Part shown: in pieces, positions 26,734 to 36,479 of the stretch
Layout: each line of letters opens with the position of its first letter
How positions within the stretch are numbered: position 1 is the stretch's first letter
NCBI RefSeq assembly: GCF_040786285.1
Contig: NZ_JBFMKQ010000004.1
Location: 496,001 to 560,000, forward strand
From: Aquimarina sp040786285
GTDB taxonomy: Bacteria > Bacteroidota > Bacteroidia > Flavobacteriales > Flavobacteriaceae
Direction: 5' to 3'
Length of the DNA: 64,000 bases
Program-made: the position numbers and the translations under genes
The notes under the pieces: generated by a model
What the model saw: only the letters and a program-made list of their open reading frames with translations
Database searches by the model: none
Told to the model about the DNA's origin: nothing

Positions 26734-27753
26734 TTAATTATTCTGAAAATAAGTGTCAATTTTTGCAACCATATGGTCTTTCTCTTGGTCTGTTAACCAA
26801 CTTGCTTTAAAACTGTTTTTTGTAAGCTCGGTGATTTGCTGTTTCGAAAGATTAAGTGCTTCGGCTATACCGATATAGTTTTCATTCATATACCCCCCAA
26901 AATAGGCGGGGTCATCAGAGTTAACGGTTGCCAAAAGCCCCAGGTCCAACATCTTGGCTATCGGGTGATCTTTTAGGTCGGTTACTACTTTTAGCTCTAG
27001 ATTAGATAAAGGGCATACGGTAAGGGGCATTTGTAATGCAACGAGTCGTTCAACAAGTTTATCATCGTCTAAACAGCGATTACCATGATCGATTCGGGTT
27101 ACTTTAAGCAGATCCAATGCTTCCCATATATATGCTGAAGGGCCTTCTTCTCCGGCATGTGCTACTGTTATAAAACCTTCTTCTCTGGATTTAGCAAAAA
27201 CACGTTCGAATTTAGAAGGAGGATTTCCTATTTCTGAAGAGTCTAAACCAACAGCACTAATCCATTTTTTATAAGGCAAGGCTTCTTCAAGTGTTTTAAA
27301 AGCTGAAGCTTCATCAAGATGTCTTAAAAAAGACATAATTAGTTTAAAACTGATACCCAGTTGTTCTTTACCATCCTCAAGTGCACGATGAATACCTTTA
27401 ATGACAATGTCAAAAGGGATTCCACGATCAGTATGTGTTTGTGGATCAAAAAATATTTCTACATGTACCACATTTTGTTCGTGAACTTTAGTTAAATACG
27501 CCCAGGTAAGATCATAAAAATCTTGCTCTTCAATAAGTACATTAGCCCCGGCATAATAGATGTCAAGAAATTCCTGAAGGTTATTAAAACTATACGCCTT
27601 CTTCAATTCTTCTACAGACGCATATTTTATTTTCTTATTATTTCTTTTTGCAATTTCGAACATCAATTCGGGTTCAAAAGTTCCTTCGATATGCAGATGA
27701 AGTTCTGCTTTAGGAATGCCCTCTATAAATTTTTTGATTGAAGTGGTACTCAT
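26734..27753 (-). CDS. Adenine deaminase (ADE type of the adenosine deaminase family)
   Basis: 339 residues. Zinc-site motifs: AELHLHIEGTFEPE near the start, TVAHAGEEGP (His and catalytic Glu), RIDHGNRC, and TVNSDDPAYFGGYMNENY. The FDPQTHTDRG, LDSSEIGNPPSKFE and NSDDPAYFGG(Y) segments match, from memory, the adenine deaminase branch rather than true adenosine deaminases, which usually have SLNTDDP. Automatic annotation would probably call it add. It would convert adenine to hypoxanthine and ammonia in purine salvage. Its start is 31 bases downstream of the uvrB stop, so the two may share a transcript. Confidence 0.85.
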   Translation of the reverse strand: MSTTSIKKFIEGIPKAELHLHIEGTFEPELMFEIAKRNNKKIKYASVEELKKAYSFNNLQEFLDIYYAGANVLIEEQDFYDLTWAYLTKVHEQNVVHVEIFFDPQTHTDRGIPFDIVIKGIHRALEDGKEQLGISFKLIMSFLRHLDEASAFKTLEEALPYKKWISAVGLDSSEIGNPPSKFERVFAKSREEGFITVAHAGEEGPSAYIWEALDLLKVTRIDHGNRCLDDDKLVERLVALQMPLTVCPLSNLELKVVTDLKDHPIAKMLDLGLLATVNSDDPAYFGGYMNENYIGIAEALNLSKQQITELTKNSFKASWLTDQEKDHMVAKIDTYFQNN

Positions 27754-27784
27754 ATAATTTTAAATTCAGTCATATTAATAAAAA

Positions 27785-29791
27785 CTACACTTTTTGATCC
27801 TGTATTTTTCCTTGTAGCATTTTGATCTCATCACGTAAGCGTGCGGCAGTCATAAAATCGAGTTCTTTGGCTGCTTTTTCCATTTCCTTACGCACATTTC
27901 TAATTCGGGTTTCTAGTTGTTCTTTGGTATAGTATGCCGTTTCTTCTTCAGCGGCTTGTAGCGAAGGAGCAGCTTCAAATTGGTAAGGCTCTACTTTTTT
28001 ACCGGCAAGTGCACTATCTAGGGATTTTTTAATTGCAGCGGGTGTAATACCATGCTTGGTGTTGTAGGCAATTTGTTTTTCTCGTCTGTATTCTGTTGCG
28101 TCTATAGTTTTTTGCATACTCACCGTAATCTTATCAGCATACATAATAGCTTTACCATTTACATTTCGCGCAGCTCTTCCGACCGTCTGAACTAATGATC
28201 TCTTATTTCTTAGGAAGCCTTCTTTATCGGCATCAAGAATGGCTACTAACGATACTTCGGGTAAATCCAGCCCTTCACGAAGTAAGTTTACTCCAATAAG
28301 TACATCAAAAATACCTTTTCGCAGATCCTGCATTATTTCTACACGTTCTAGTGTATCTACATCACTATGTATATATCGGCAACGTATATCAATCCTGGTC
28401 AGGTATTTAGTTAATTCTTCTGCCATTCTTTTAGTTAGCGTAGTCACCAGGGTGCGTTCGTCTGCCTCAATTCGTTTTTGCATCTCTTCGATAAGATCAT
28501 CGATTTGATTAAGGCTTGGTCGAACCTCTATTACCGGATCTAGTAATCCTGTTGGGCGAATGATTTGCTCTACAAATGTTCCTTCACTCTTTTGCAATTC
28601 ATAATCTGCCGGCGTAGCACTAATATATATTACTTGATTTTGTATCGCTTCAAGTTCTTCAAATTTTAAGGGTCGATTATCCATCGCAGCAGGAAGTCTA
28701 AATCCATATTCTACCAGATTTTCTTTTCGTGAACGGTCTCCGCCATACATGGCATGTGTTTGCGGTATGGTTACGTGACTTTCGTCTATGATCATAAGAT
28801 AATCGTCGGGGAAATAATCAAGTAAGCAAAATGGCCTTGTACCGGGAGCTCTGCCATCTAAATAGCGAGAATAATTCTCGATTCCCGAACAGTATCCTAA
28901 TTCTTTAATCATTTCCAAATCAAAATTAGTGCGTTCTTCTAATCGTTTTGCTTCAAGATGTTTTCCTATCTCTTTAAAATATTCTACTTGTTTTCCCAGG
29001 TCGAGAGCAATTTGATCAATGGCATTATGCAATATTTCGGGTGAAGTGACAAACATATTAGCTGGATAGATATTCAGTCGATCATATTTTTCAATAATTG
29101 CATTCGTTTGAACATTAAATGCTTCTATTTCTTCAATTTCATCACCAAAGAAGTGTACTCTAAATGCATCATCTGCATAGCTGGGAAAAATATCTACGGT
29201 ATCTCCTTTTATTCTGAAATTACCATGTTTAAATTCGGCTTCGGTTCTAGAGTATAAACTTTGTACTAATCTATGTAATAAGGCTGTTCTTGATACGAAT
29301 TGTCCTGACTGTATTGAGATTACATTTTTTTGAAATTCTGCAGGATTACCAATACCATATAAACAGGATACCGAGGCAACTACCAAAACGTCTCTTCGTC
29401 CCGAAAGAAGAGAAGAAGTAGCGCTTAACCGCATTTTTTCTATCTCCTCGTTAATAGAGAGATCTTTTTCGATATACACACCCGAAGTAGGAATATACGC
29501 TTCGGGTTGGTAATAATCATAGTAAGAAACAAAGTATTCTATTGCATTTTCAGGAAAAAACTGTTTAAACTCAGAATATAATTGAGCGGCTAATGTTTTG
29601 TTATGTGCTAATACCAAAGTAGGACGTTGTACTTTTTCAATTACATTGGCGGCAGTAAATGTTTTACCTGACCCGGTAACACCTAATAATGTTTGGTATT
29701 TCTCATTAGATTCTATACCCTCTACTAATTGTTTTATCGCTTCGGGTTGATCACCTGTTGGTTTGAATTCTGATTTTAATTCGAACTTCAT
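27785..29791 (-). CDS. uvrB: Excinuclease ABC subunit B
   Basis: 668 residues, full length. Helicase-like DNA damage-verification subunit of nucleotide excision repair. Walker A LGVTGSGKTFTAANV (about 37-51), the beta-hairpin region with YYDYYQPEAYIP, Walker B MIIDESHVT, helicase motif VGRAARN, and the C-terminal UVR motif (about 630-660, EMEKAAKELDFMTAARLRDE) for UvrC contact. A TATCTTTA box 22 bases upstream of the ATG (minus strand) may be its -7 element. Confidence 0.98.
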   Translation of the reverse strand: MKFELKSEFKPTGDQPEAIKQLVEGIESNEKYQTLLGVTGSGKTFTAANVIEKVQRPTLVLAHNKTLAAQLYSEFKQFFPENAIEYFVSYYDYYQPEAYIPTSGVYIEKDLSINEEIEKMRLSATSSLLSGRRDVLVVASVSCLYGIGNPAEFQKNVISIQSGQFVSRTALLHRLVQSLYSRTEAEFKHGNFRIKGDTVDIFPSYADDAFRVHFFGDEIEEIEAFNVQTNAIIEKYDRLNIYPANMFVTSPEILHNAIDQIALDLGKQVEYFKEIGKHLEAKRLEERTNFDLEMIKELGYCSGIENYSRYLDGRAPGTRPFCLLDYFPDDYLMIIDESHVTIPQTHAMYGGDRSRKENLVEYGFRLPAAMDNRPLKFEELEAIQNQVIYISATPADYELQKSEGTFVEQIIRPTGLLDPVIEVRPSLNQIDDLIEEMQKRIEADERTLVTTLTKRMAEELTKYLTRIDIRCRYIHSDVDTLERVEIMQDLRKGIFDVLIGVNLLREGLDLPEVSLVAILDADKEGFLRNKRSLVQTVGRAARNVNGKAIMYADKITVSMQKTIDATEYRREKQIAYNTKHGITPAAIKKSLDSALAGKKVEPYQFEAAPSLQAAEEETAYYTKEQLETRIRNVRKEMEKAAKELDFMTAARLRDEIKMLQGKIQDQKV

Positions 29792-29840
29792 GGATATTCT
29801 TTCTTTTTCACAATAAAGATACAGAATACGGCGAATAGAT

Positions 29841-32663
29841 TTATCGAATCAAGGAGAAACTTCCGGTAAGAATTCGACCATTATCCAATTCAACACGATA
29901 CCAATATTGACTAGCGGGCATCAATCTACCATTAAAGGTACCATCCCATCCCACTCCACCAGCTCTTAGCTGCTTTATAAGCTTTCCGAAACGATCAAAA
30001 ATAAGAATTAAAGAGCCATTCATAATCTCGGTAGATATGCCTTCTACGTTCCAGGTTTCATGAAAACCATCACCATTAGGAGTAAAATACCCCGGAAAAC
30101 CAACCACCGAAATATCTTCGGTTACCACAGGAATACAACCATTTTTATCTCTAACATAAACGGTATGAAACCCAGGGGGTACATTAGTAAAAATCGGACT
30201 GTCTTGATACGAACTTAAAACTTCTTCTATCTCGATCGCATATTCGTAATTACCAAGTCCTTCTGCATTAATAGTGACGACATTGTTATCTGTACCATCA
30301 ATAATATCTACAGATGTTATCGTAGCGATACTGGAGGTTACTACTTCTGCTGTTCTTGTTTTAGAACAACCCGTTAGAATATTGGTAATCTCTGCAGTAT
30401 ATATTCCTGCCTGAGTGACAGAGATAATCTCTGTTGTTTCGCCTGTAGACCATAAAATAGCAAAATCACCAGGATCATTATTGGGCTGTATACCAGAATC
30501 AATTTCAATAGCGCTTTGATTTTGACATATAAAATATTGTTCCTCTTCTTCGATATCTGGTAATGGGATTACAAATAATTGTACAGTACTAATTCCGAAA
30601 CAATCTCCGCCATTTTCAACCTTAGCATAAACAATATCGTCTCCTTGAGAATTTTGCGTTGGATTTGTATAGGTTGTTATTGGGTTTCTATTAAGTAATG
30701 CATCTTCTGTATTTTCAAAATAATTTATTGTGAGTCCAGGTGTTGTTATACCAAATAACACTTGTGGATTAGCTTCAGAAAGATTAAAAATAGTAAAACC
30801 ATCTTCGGTTCCATCATCATCACATGCTCTCAATTCTGCATCACTTACATTGGTAGTACTTACCTGCAAAGTGAGTGTTGAAATACTAAAACAATTGGTA
30901 TTGTCATTGTTTATTACTCTAACATATAACTGCTGATTGTTTTGGTTGTTTTGAAAAGTATCAATATTAGTAATTACTGGAGATCCAGCTTGTGCCGAAG
31001 GCATATCAAGGAAAAATTGAGTAGAAAAATCGATATTACCACCCGTAAGCTGATCGTTTGCGAAGTTTAAATCAAATAATGTGATATTGTCTCCTATAGT
31101 TTGATATGCATCACATTGTATTAATGATGATGGTATAATGGCTGGTACCTCATAAAAGGTCGCATTGGCTACACCAATAAGAGGGCAGCTACCATCATTT
31201 AGGTCAACTTCTAGTCTATAATTAGCTGTTGTTGTGATATCTAAAGAATTAGTTGTATTTGCTATTTGAACATCATCTATAAACCAAGTATAGGTAGCGC
31301 CAGGAATGTTTTGATACGTTAATTGATAAGTATCACCCTCACAAAGAGGTAGATTTACATCATTTGGATCTCCCATGTTTATGATGTCAATAGTTTGCGC
31401 AAAAATAGATTGAATAAAAGGAGGGAGCCCTAATTGCGCATTTCTAGAACCATCTACATTGACCAGTATACTTCTTTCATTGTAAATTATGCTTGATGCC
31501 GGATCTTCAGGGTTTTCTATAGCTCCTAAGTAATTGCCTATTTGAGCATTAAAATCCAATAAGGTTCTATAGATTTTGCCATCAGGGCCCAATTGTATAG
31601 CTCCTGCGGCGAAAGAAGAAATTTCTTGATTAATTTGATTGCGAATCCTGGTTCCACTTGAAGCAATTTGATTATCGGGTAATGATAGATCATATTGTGT
31701 TAAATAACTTTGTCCATTTCCGGCTGCACCAATATCATATGTGGCATATAAACGTTGTCCGATTTGAGAGAATTCTATTCCGTAGGGAGAATCAATATTA
31801 CTTAATTCGATTTCATTACTTACTTGTCCGGTTATATTATCAAAATTATAAAGTAATACGCTACCCATAGCATTTCCTCCGGCGATTGTTGCGAAACCAA
31901 AATGAGCTACCGCTAATTTGTTTCCCTCTGGAGAAGCTTTAATGTACCCTAAAGCATTACGACGATATCCCGAAACCGGAACTGTAACACCAACTCTGGA
32001 GGTAACAGGTGTAGGATCTACGCCAGTCGAATTAATTCTAAAGGTATAGAATGTATCTACAAAATGGGTAATGACCCAAAACGAATCACAATCATCACTT
32101 TTTACTGCGGTAATTTTTTCTGAACATTTATATAAACTTTCCAGACTATTAGATGTGTCATAGGTGATTAAAGGAATGTTTTTTTGTGTGCTTACCACAT
32201 CACCATTTCCTCCATCCAAGGATATATCTACAATAGAGTACATGAATCCATCATTAACTCCGTCACCATCAGTTGTACCTGCATTATTATCTGCATTAAA
32301 GTGATGCGGTTCATCTACAGTGAAAATAATATACAGATTAGGATTGTTGGGTTGAGGGACAATCAAGGCAGATGAGGTACTAGATGGATCTCCTTTTAAT
32401 CCAATACCATTAGGCATAATAGTATGAGATTTGTTCCATACTGTAATACCATCAGTATAAAAAAGTAAATTGCCGGTAACATCAGATATAGTAGTGCACC
32501 CTTCTAGGGTATTTACTTGTCCATTGGTGAGTGCTGTAGGAGGCGTAGTATTAAAACTGATCCCTGCATTTTGTCCAAAGTACCAATTGTTAGCTTCTCC
32601 TTGACCTAGAATTGGTAAGGTATAAAACAAACAGGCAAAAAAAACTACATATAAATATCTCAT
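29841..32663 (-). CDS. Large secreted protein with T9SS type B sorting domain
   Basis: 940 residues with a signal peptide (about 1-20, ending LGQG). The N-terminal 400 residues read like a repeated-blade propeller domain (NNWYFGQNAGISFN, DVTGNLLFYTDGITVW, GPDGKIYRT), followed by Ig/PKD-like segments rich in Cys, Asn and Thr (LPLCEGDTYQLTYQNI; FICQNQSAIEI). The last 85 residues are the gliding-motility-associated type B sorting domain: YFTPNGDGFHETW, LILIFDRFGKLIKQL, GWDGTFNGRLMPASQYWY. Type B cargo is exported by the T9SS and linked to the surface via SprF/PorP-type partners. Binding target unknown. Only 26 bases separate it from the ABC permease gene. Confidence 0.9.
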   Translation of the reverse strand: MRYLYVVFFACLFYTLPILGQGEANNWYFGQNAGISFNTTPPTALTNGQVNTLEGCTTISDVTGNLLFYTDGITVWNKSHTIMPNGIGLKGDPSSTSSALIVPQPNNPNLYIIFTVDEPHHFNADNNAGTTDGDGVNDGFMYSIVDISLDGGNGDVVSTQKNIPLITYDTSNSLESLYKCSEKITAVKSDDCDSFWVITHFVDTFYTFRINSTGVDPTPVTSRVGVTVPVSGYRRNALGYIKASPEGNKLAVAHFGFATIAGGNAMGSVLLYNFDNITGQVSNEIELSNIDSPYGIEFSQIGQRLYATYDIGAAGNGQSYLTQYDLSLPDNQIASSGTRIRNQINQEISSFAAGAIQLGPDGKIYRTLLDFNAQIGNYLGAIENPEDPASSIIYNERSILVNVDGSRNAQLGLPPFIQSIFAQTIDIINMGDPNDVNLPLCEGDTYQLTYQNIPGATYTWFIDDVQIANTTNSLDITTTANYRLEVDLNDGSCPLIGVANATFYEVPAIIPSSLIQCDAYQTIGDNITLFDLNFANDQLTGGNIDFSTQFFLDMPSAQAGSPVITNIDTFQNNQNNQQLYVRVINNDNTNCFSISTLTLQVSTTNVSDAELRACDDDGTEDGFTIFNLSEANPQVLFGITTPGLTINYFENTEDALLNRNPITTYTNPTQNSQGDDIVYAKVENGGDCFGISTVQLFVIPLPDIEEEEQYFICQNQSAIEIDSGIQPNNDPGDFAILWSTGETTEIISVTQAGIYTAEITNILTGCSKTRTAEVVTSSIATITSVDIIDGTDNNVVTINAEGLGNYEYAIEIEEVLSSYQDSPIFTNVPPGFHTVYVRDKNGCIPVVTEDISVVGFPGYFTPNGDGFHETWNVEGISTEIMNGSLILIFDRFGKLIKQLRAGGVGWDGTFNGRLMPASQYWYRVELDNGRILTGSFSLIR

Positions 32664-32689
32664 CTAATAAGCCATGAAGCCCAAAGATA

Positions 32690-33526
32690 TTATAAATCTC
32701 TCTTTTTGAGCAATCGATAAGAAAGAATGACAAAAATAGCAGTCCAAACTAACACGATTAAAATTTCATACCAATGTACTAGATAATCCTTTTGAAAGTT
32801 TTCTCCAAGTTGATTAACTGCCGATTGGATAAAATTTAATCGACTAAATGGTTCGATAATAAGGTTGTTCATTGATTCTAATGGAAAGAATTGTACAATG
32901 TTGTCTGCTATGTCTGTTCCTTTGAATAGTTTAAATTTGAGTAAAGCGTAGACTATATTTTCAAGAATCCACCAAATAAATAGAAATCCTAATGCAAAAG
33001 CAGAGCGTTTTACAAAAACTCCTAAAAACATACAAAAAGCAAAAAATCCTATTAGTTTAACAAAGTAAGCTAAAACATATTCTAGATCTGAAAAAACAAT
33101 CGATAGCTCATTATAATCAGAAAAGCTTAACCCTAGAATAAGAGATACACAAAACAAAAATAGCGTTGAAGCAAAAGCATATACAACAACAGTCAAGAAT
33201 TTGGATCCAATAAACTCTTTTTTGCTTAATCCATCGATCAAATTTTGTTTTAGTGTTCTATGGCTATATTCATTTGCCATCATTGAAACGATTACAATCG
33301 CTAAAAAAAGCTTAGCCCATGATACAATATATGTTGTGAAATGCCAGATATATGGAAAGTTAAAAATACCCTGATCCGCAATTCTGAATTTAATACCAGC
33401 AAAATTAAATTCTATTGAAGCAATTAACGCGACGAAGGTAAAAAGAACAAAGTACGTTATTGTGATTACCTTTGCCGCTTTATTATATTTAAATTTCTGA
33501 AATTCTATATTAAGTAGTCGTAACAT
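32690..33526 (-). CDS. ABC-2 type transporter permease
   Basis: 278 residues with six predicted membrane spans and a short N-terminal cytosolic helix (LLNIEFQKFKYNKAAK). Conserved MANEYSHRTLKQNLIDGLSKKEFIGSKFL, the coupling segment of ABC-2 permeases, is at about 82-110. It begins 4 bases after the ATPase stop and forms the membrane part of the same exporter. Substrate unknown; the downstream T9SS gene gives no clear hint. Confidence 0.9.
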   Translation of the reverse strand: MLRLLNIEFQKFKYNKAAKVITITYFVLFTFVALIASIEFNFAGIKFRIADQGIFNFPYIWHFTTYIVSWAKLFLAIVIVSMMANEYSHRTLKQNLIDGLSKKEFIGSKFLTVVVYAFASTLFLFCVSLILGLSFSDYNELSIVFSDLEYVLAYFVKLIGFFAFCMFLGVFVKRSAFALGFLFIWWILENIVYALLKFKLFKGTDIADNIVQFFPLESMNNLIIEPFSRLNFIQSAVNQLGENFQKDYLVHWYEILIVLVWTAIFVILSYRLLKKRDL

Positions 33527-33530
33527 GGTT

Positions 33531-34430
33531 CTAATTTAAATTATTGGTTAGTTGTAAAAATTGTTCTTCGAGGCTTTCTTTTCTTTTTACAAGATGTGTA
33601 AGAACAATACCTTCTTTAAATAATTGTCTGTTAAGACTTTCTTCATCCAATTCGTGGGCTAAAAAAGCAGTAATTTTATCATCTTCTTCTTTGAAGCTTT
33701 TAAAATCCTTATGAGCGGATAACCATTTTTTGAGAATAGAATTTTGATTACTCTTTAATTCGAAGAAACCATAACTTGCATTCATCTCATCTACAGGGCC
33801 TGAATATAATTTGATTCCTTTTCGTATAATAACTACATGTGTACAAACTTTCTCGACTTCATCAAGAAGGTGAGAAGCAAGAAGAATAGTAGTCCCTTTT
33901 GAGGCAATTTTTTTTATAATTTCTCTAATCTGATGTATTCCTTGTGGATCTAAACCATTTGTAGGCTCGTCCAGGATAAGGATTTCAGGATCATTTAATA
34001 GGGCAGAAGCAATAGCTAATCGTTGTTTCATTCCTAAAGAAAATGTTCTAAATTTACTATCCTTACGTTCTAACAATCCTACGATTTCAAGCTTTTCTTC
34101 AATTTTTTCTGAAGACACTTCTTTAATCTGGCAAACTAGTTTCAGGTTTTGAACTGCTGTCATATATGGATAAAAATTTGGACGTTCAATAATAGCTCCT
34201 ACCTTTTTAAGCGCATCATGAGTTGAGGTGTTTCCATCAAACCAGGTAAAATCTCCAGAAGTTCTATTAACCACGTTGAGTACGATACCCAATGTAGTTG
34301 ATTTTCCACTTCCGTTAGGGCCAAGAATACCATATACGTTCCCTTTTTTGATAGTAAAAGATAGATCCTTTACGGCTGTTATCGGACCAAATTTTTTGGT
34401 AAGATTTTTTAACGTGAGAATAGTTTCCAA
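33531..34430 (-). CDS. ABC transporter ATP-binding protein
   Basis: 299 residues. Walker A GPNGSGKST (about 38-46), Q-loop, signature FSLGMKQRLAIA (about 130-141), Walker B ILILDEPTNGLDP and H-loop LASHLL are intact, with a C-terminal extra domain common in exporters of the CcmA/drug or lantibiotic-resistance type. The start is a TTG at 34430: an in-frame stop lies two codons upstream and no earlier ATG exists, while the next Met would remove the first strand. Operon with the permease. Confidence 0.93.
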   Translation of the reverse strand: METILTLKNLTKKFGPITAVKDLSFTIKKGNVYGILGPNGSGKSTTLGIVLNVVNRTSGDFTWFDGNTSTHDALKKVGAIIERPNFYPYMTAVQNLKLVCQIKEVSSEKIEEKLEIVGLLERKDSKFRTFSLGMKQRLAIASALLNDPEILILDEPTNGLDPQGIHQIREIIKKIASKGTTILLASHLLDEVEKVCTHVVIIRKGIKLYSGPVDEMNASYGFFELKSNQNSILKKWLSAHKDFKSFKEEDDKITAFLAHELDEESLNRQLFKEGIVLTHLVKRKESLEEQFLQLTNNLN

Positions 34431-34576
34431 TTGTTATTGTTTTGGAGGTTATATTAAACAAGACGAAAAGTACGGCTTTTTGTTACAAAAGTAGTTGATG
34501 CTTATGAGTTGATTATTGATGTTTTTAGTGTTTCAAGATTGTTATTTGTAAATTGCTTGCCTTATTGAAGTTTGTT

Positions 34577-35644
34577 ATGGAAGAAAAGTTAATGTCGAAA
34601 AAGAAGCCGACCTATCCAATAAATGATCAACTCGATGCATACTTAAAAGAATGTAATCGGAAAATTAAAATCCCTGTGTTTTATGATGATTTGCTTAGGT
34701 TTTCGGGATCGATAGTGGTATATGATAGTAATGATGAAGATACACTATGGGTGCGAGTATACTACGAAGAACATGAAAGACCTGAGATAGAATCTAGTCT
34801 CAAAAAAGTGTATACTATTTTGCATTCTGATGGAAATGAAGATGCTATAGAGTTTTTAAATATTGATGCCATTGACTATTGCACCTTTGGTAATTCTAAA
34901 CCCTTTAGAATAAAAGTTAGGAATATTTTAAATGACAATTACACCTACATTTATGTTAAGAAAGCCGATGCTTCGCGTATTTATGGTTTAGAATTAGAAC
35001 ATATGTTCTCTCCAAATCGAATTAACTTTTTAGTGTACAAAAATACATTGATAGAAGAGCATATTGCAGGAATACCAGGAGATGTATTTATTAAAGATTT
35101 TTTACCGGATCTAAGTGATCAGGCAAAATCTCAAATAGCTAAAGAATTTGTAAAATTTAATGAACGTTGTCAAATGCGCCTGTTGGGTGATATGAGGTCT
35201 TATAATTATGTGATTATTCCTATACATGATTTTGATCATGTAGAATATAAGATTAGGGCCATTGATTTTGATCAACAATGCTTTGAAGGAAAGTTAAAAG
35301 TCTATCAACCTCAATTTTTTAAAGAAAATTTTACGATGGTTGATGTTGTAATGAATAAGCTACAGCCTAGTTCTATCGAACAATATAAAAAAGAAGAACG
35401 TTCTGTTTTGGCTAAACGTATCTTAACATCAAGATCACGTTATGAAAATTTGGTTGAATGCATGTGTGCAGATCATATTTCTACCGAAGAGAATTTAAAA
35501 GAACTACGAGAGCATTTGTATAATTTTACACTGGATCTAAAGTTTCGTCGAAGTCAATCTATGGGAGAGGTTTTAAAAACGGCAATGGATTTTGTGAGGC
35601 GTAATTATGAAAATGTAAATATGAAGAATTTGTTGGATAAATAA
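34577..35644 (+). CDS. Uncharacterised protein with kinase-like motifs
   Basis: 355 residues from the ATG at 34577 (another ATG at 34592 is possible). No family recognised. What can be seen: the first 120 residues form a separate alpha/beta part; from about 121 the order resembles a protein kinase or aminoglycoside phosphotransferase fold: YTYIYVKKAD (Lys 128/129 in a strand), a possible hinge LIEEHIAGIPGDVFI (158-172), catalytic-loop-like LLGDMRSYNYVI with Asp 205 and Asn 210, and RAIDFDQQ with Asp 230, a DFG-like position. A helical, basic C-terminus follows. It is divergent from the ABC exporter and convergent with TauE. Kinase activity is inference only. Confidence 0.7.
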   Translation: MEEKLMSKKKPTYPINDQLDAYLKECNRKIKIPVFYDDLLRFSGSIVVYDSNDEDTLWVRVYYEEHERPEIESSLKKVYTILHSDGNEDAIEFLNIDAIDYCTFGNSKPFRIKVRNILNDNYTYIYVKKADASRIYGLELEHMFSPNRINFLVYKNTLIEEHIAGIPGDVFIKDFLPDLSDQAKSQIAKEFVKFNERCQMRLLGDMRSYNYVIIPIHDFDHVEYKIRAIDFDQQCFEGKLKVYQPQFFKENFTMVDVVMNKLQPSSIEQYKKEERSVLAKRILTSRSRYENLVECMCADHISTEENLKELREHLYNFTLDLKFRRSQSMGEVLKTAMDFVRRNYENVNMKNLLDK

Positions 35645-35699
35645 TCATATACGAATTTGTAACAAAAACTACTTCTTGATATTTGAGTTAAAAAAGATG

Positions 35700-36473
35700 C
35701 TACAAAATACCGATGCCAAGTAGAATAGAAAATACGATTAATAAGATACCAACAATAATCTGGATCGTATTTATAGTAATTTTCTTTAAAAACTTATTTC
35801 CAAAATAGGCCCCAATAAAAGCCATCAAAGTGGCAGTAGTGAGCATAGTGTAATTTAAATCATTGCGTAGTTGCCAGAGATCTTTAGCATATATAGTAAT
35901 TCTTGAAATATCTATCAAGCAAGCAATAGTTACTCCTGTGGCAATAAAAGCTTCTTTACTAAGTCTTGCTCGTATTAAAAAAGCGGTTCGTAATGCACCT
36001 TGATGGCCGGATAATCCTCCGAAAAAACCACTTAATGCCCCACCCAAGGGTAAAAATTTAGTATCAATCTCAAGTCTTTTTAATCTTGGAATAAGATCAA
36101 AAAGCGAAAAGAAAATCAATAAAGTAGCGATGCATATTTTTACGACTGTAATCTGATATACGTTGTCTGCAATAGAATAGATGTATAATGGTTTTATATC
36201 TGTAAGCGTTCCTAGTAAGTAGGCTCCTAAAAAAGCAAACAAAATAGCAGGTATGCCAAATCGTAGTACAGTTTTTATATTCGCTTTTTTACCGATCAAA
36301 GTTAATTTAAACAGGTTATTAAGCAAATGAACAATAGCAGTAAGCGCAATAGCAATATCAATAGGGAAAAATAATGCAAATACCGGCATAAGTAAAGTGC
36401 CTAATCCAAAACCAGAAAAAAATGTTAATCCCGATCCTAATAAGGCGATAATACCAACCAGAATATAATCCAC
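35700..36473 (-). CDS. TauE/SafE family membrane permease
   Basis: 257 residues with seven or eight membrane spans. Family segments GSGLTFFSGFGLGTLLMPVFALFFP at the start and LPLGGALSGFFGGLSGHQGALRTAFL in the second half are the two related glycine-rich halves. TauE-type proteins are proposed to export sulfite or sulfoacetate-like anions. The start is a GTG at 36473, since an in-frame stop lies three codons further up. It begins 6 bases after the nucleoid-associated gene stop, so the two are probably co-transcribed. Confidence 0.88.
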   Translation of the reverse strand: MDYILVGIIALLGSGLTFFSGFGLGTLLMPVFALFFPIDIAIALTAIVHLLNNLFKLTLIGKKANIKTVLRFGIPAILFAFLGAYLLGTLTDIKPLYIYSIADNVYQITVVKICIATLLIFFSLFDLIPRLKRLEIDTKFLPLGGALSGFFGGLSGHQGALRTAFLIRARLSKEAFIATGVTIACLIDISRITIYAKDLWQLRNDLNYTMLTTATLMAFIGAYFGNKFLKKITINTIQIIVGILLIVFSILLGIGIL

Positions 36474-36479
36474 TATATA

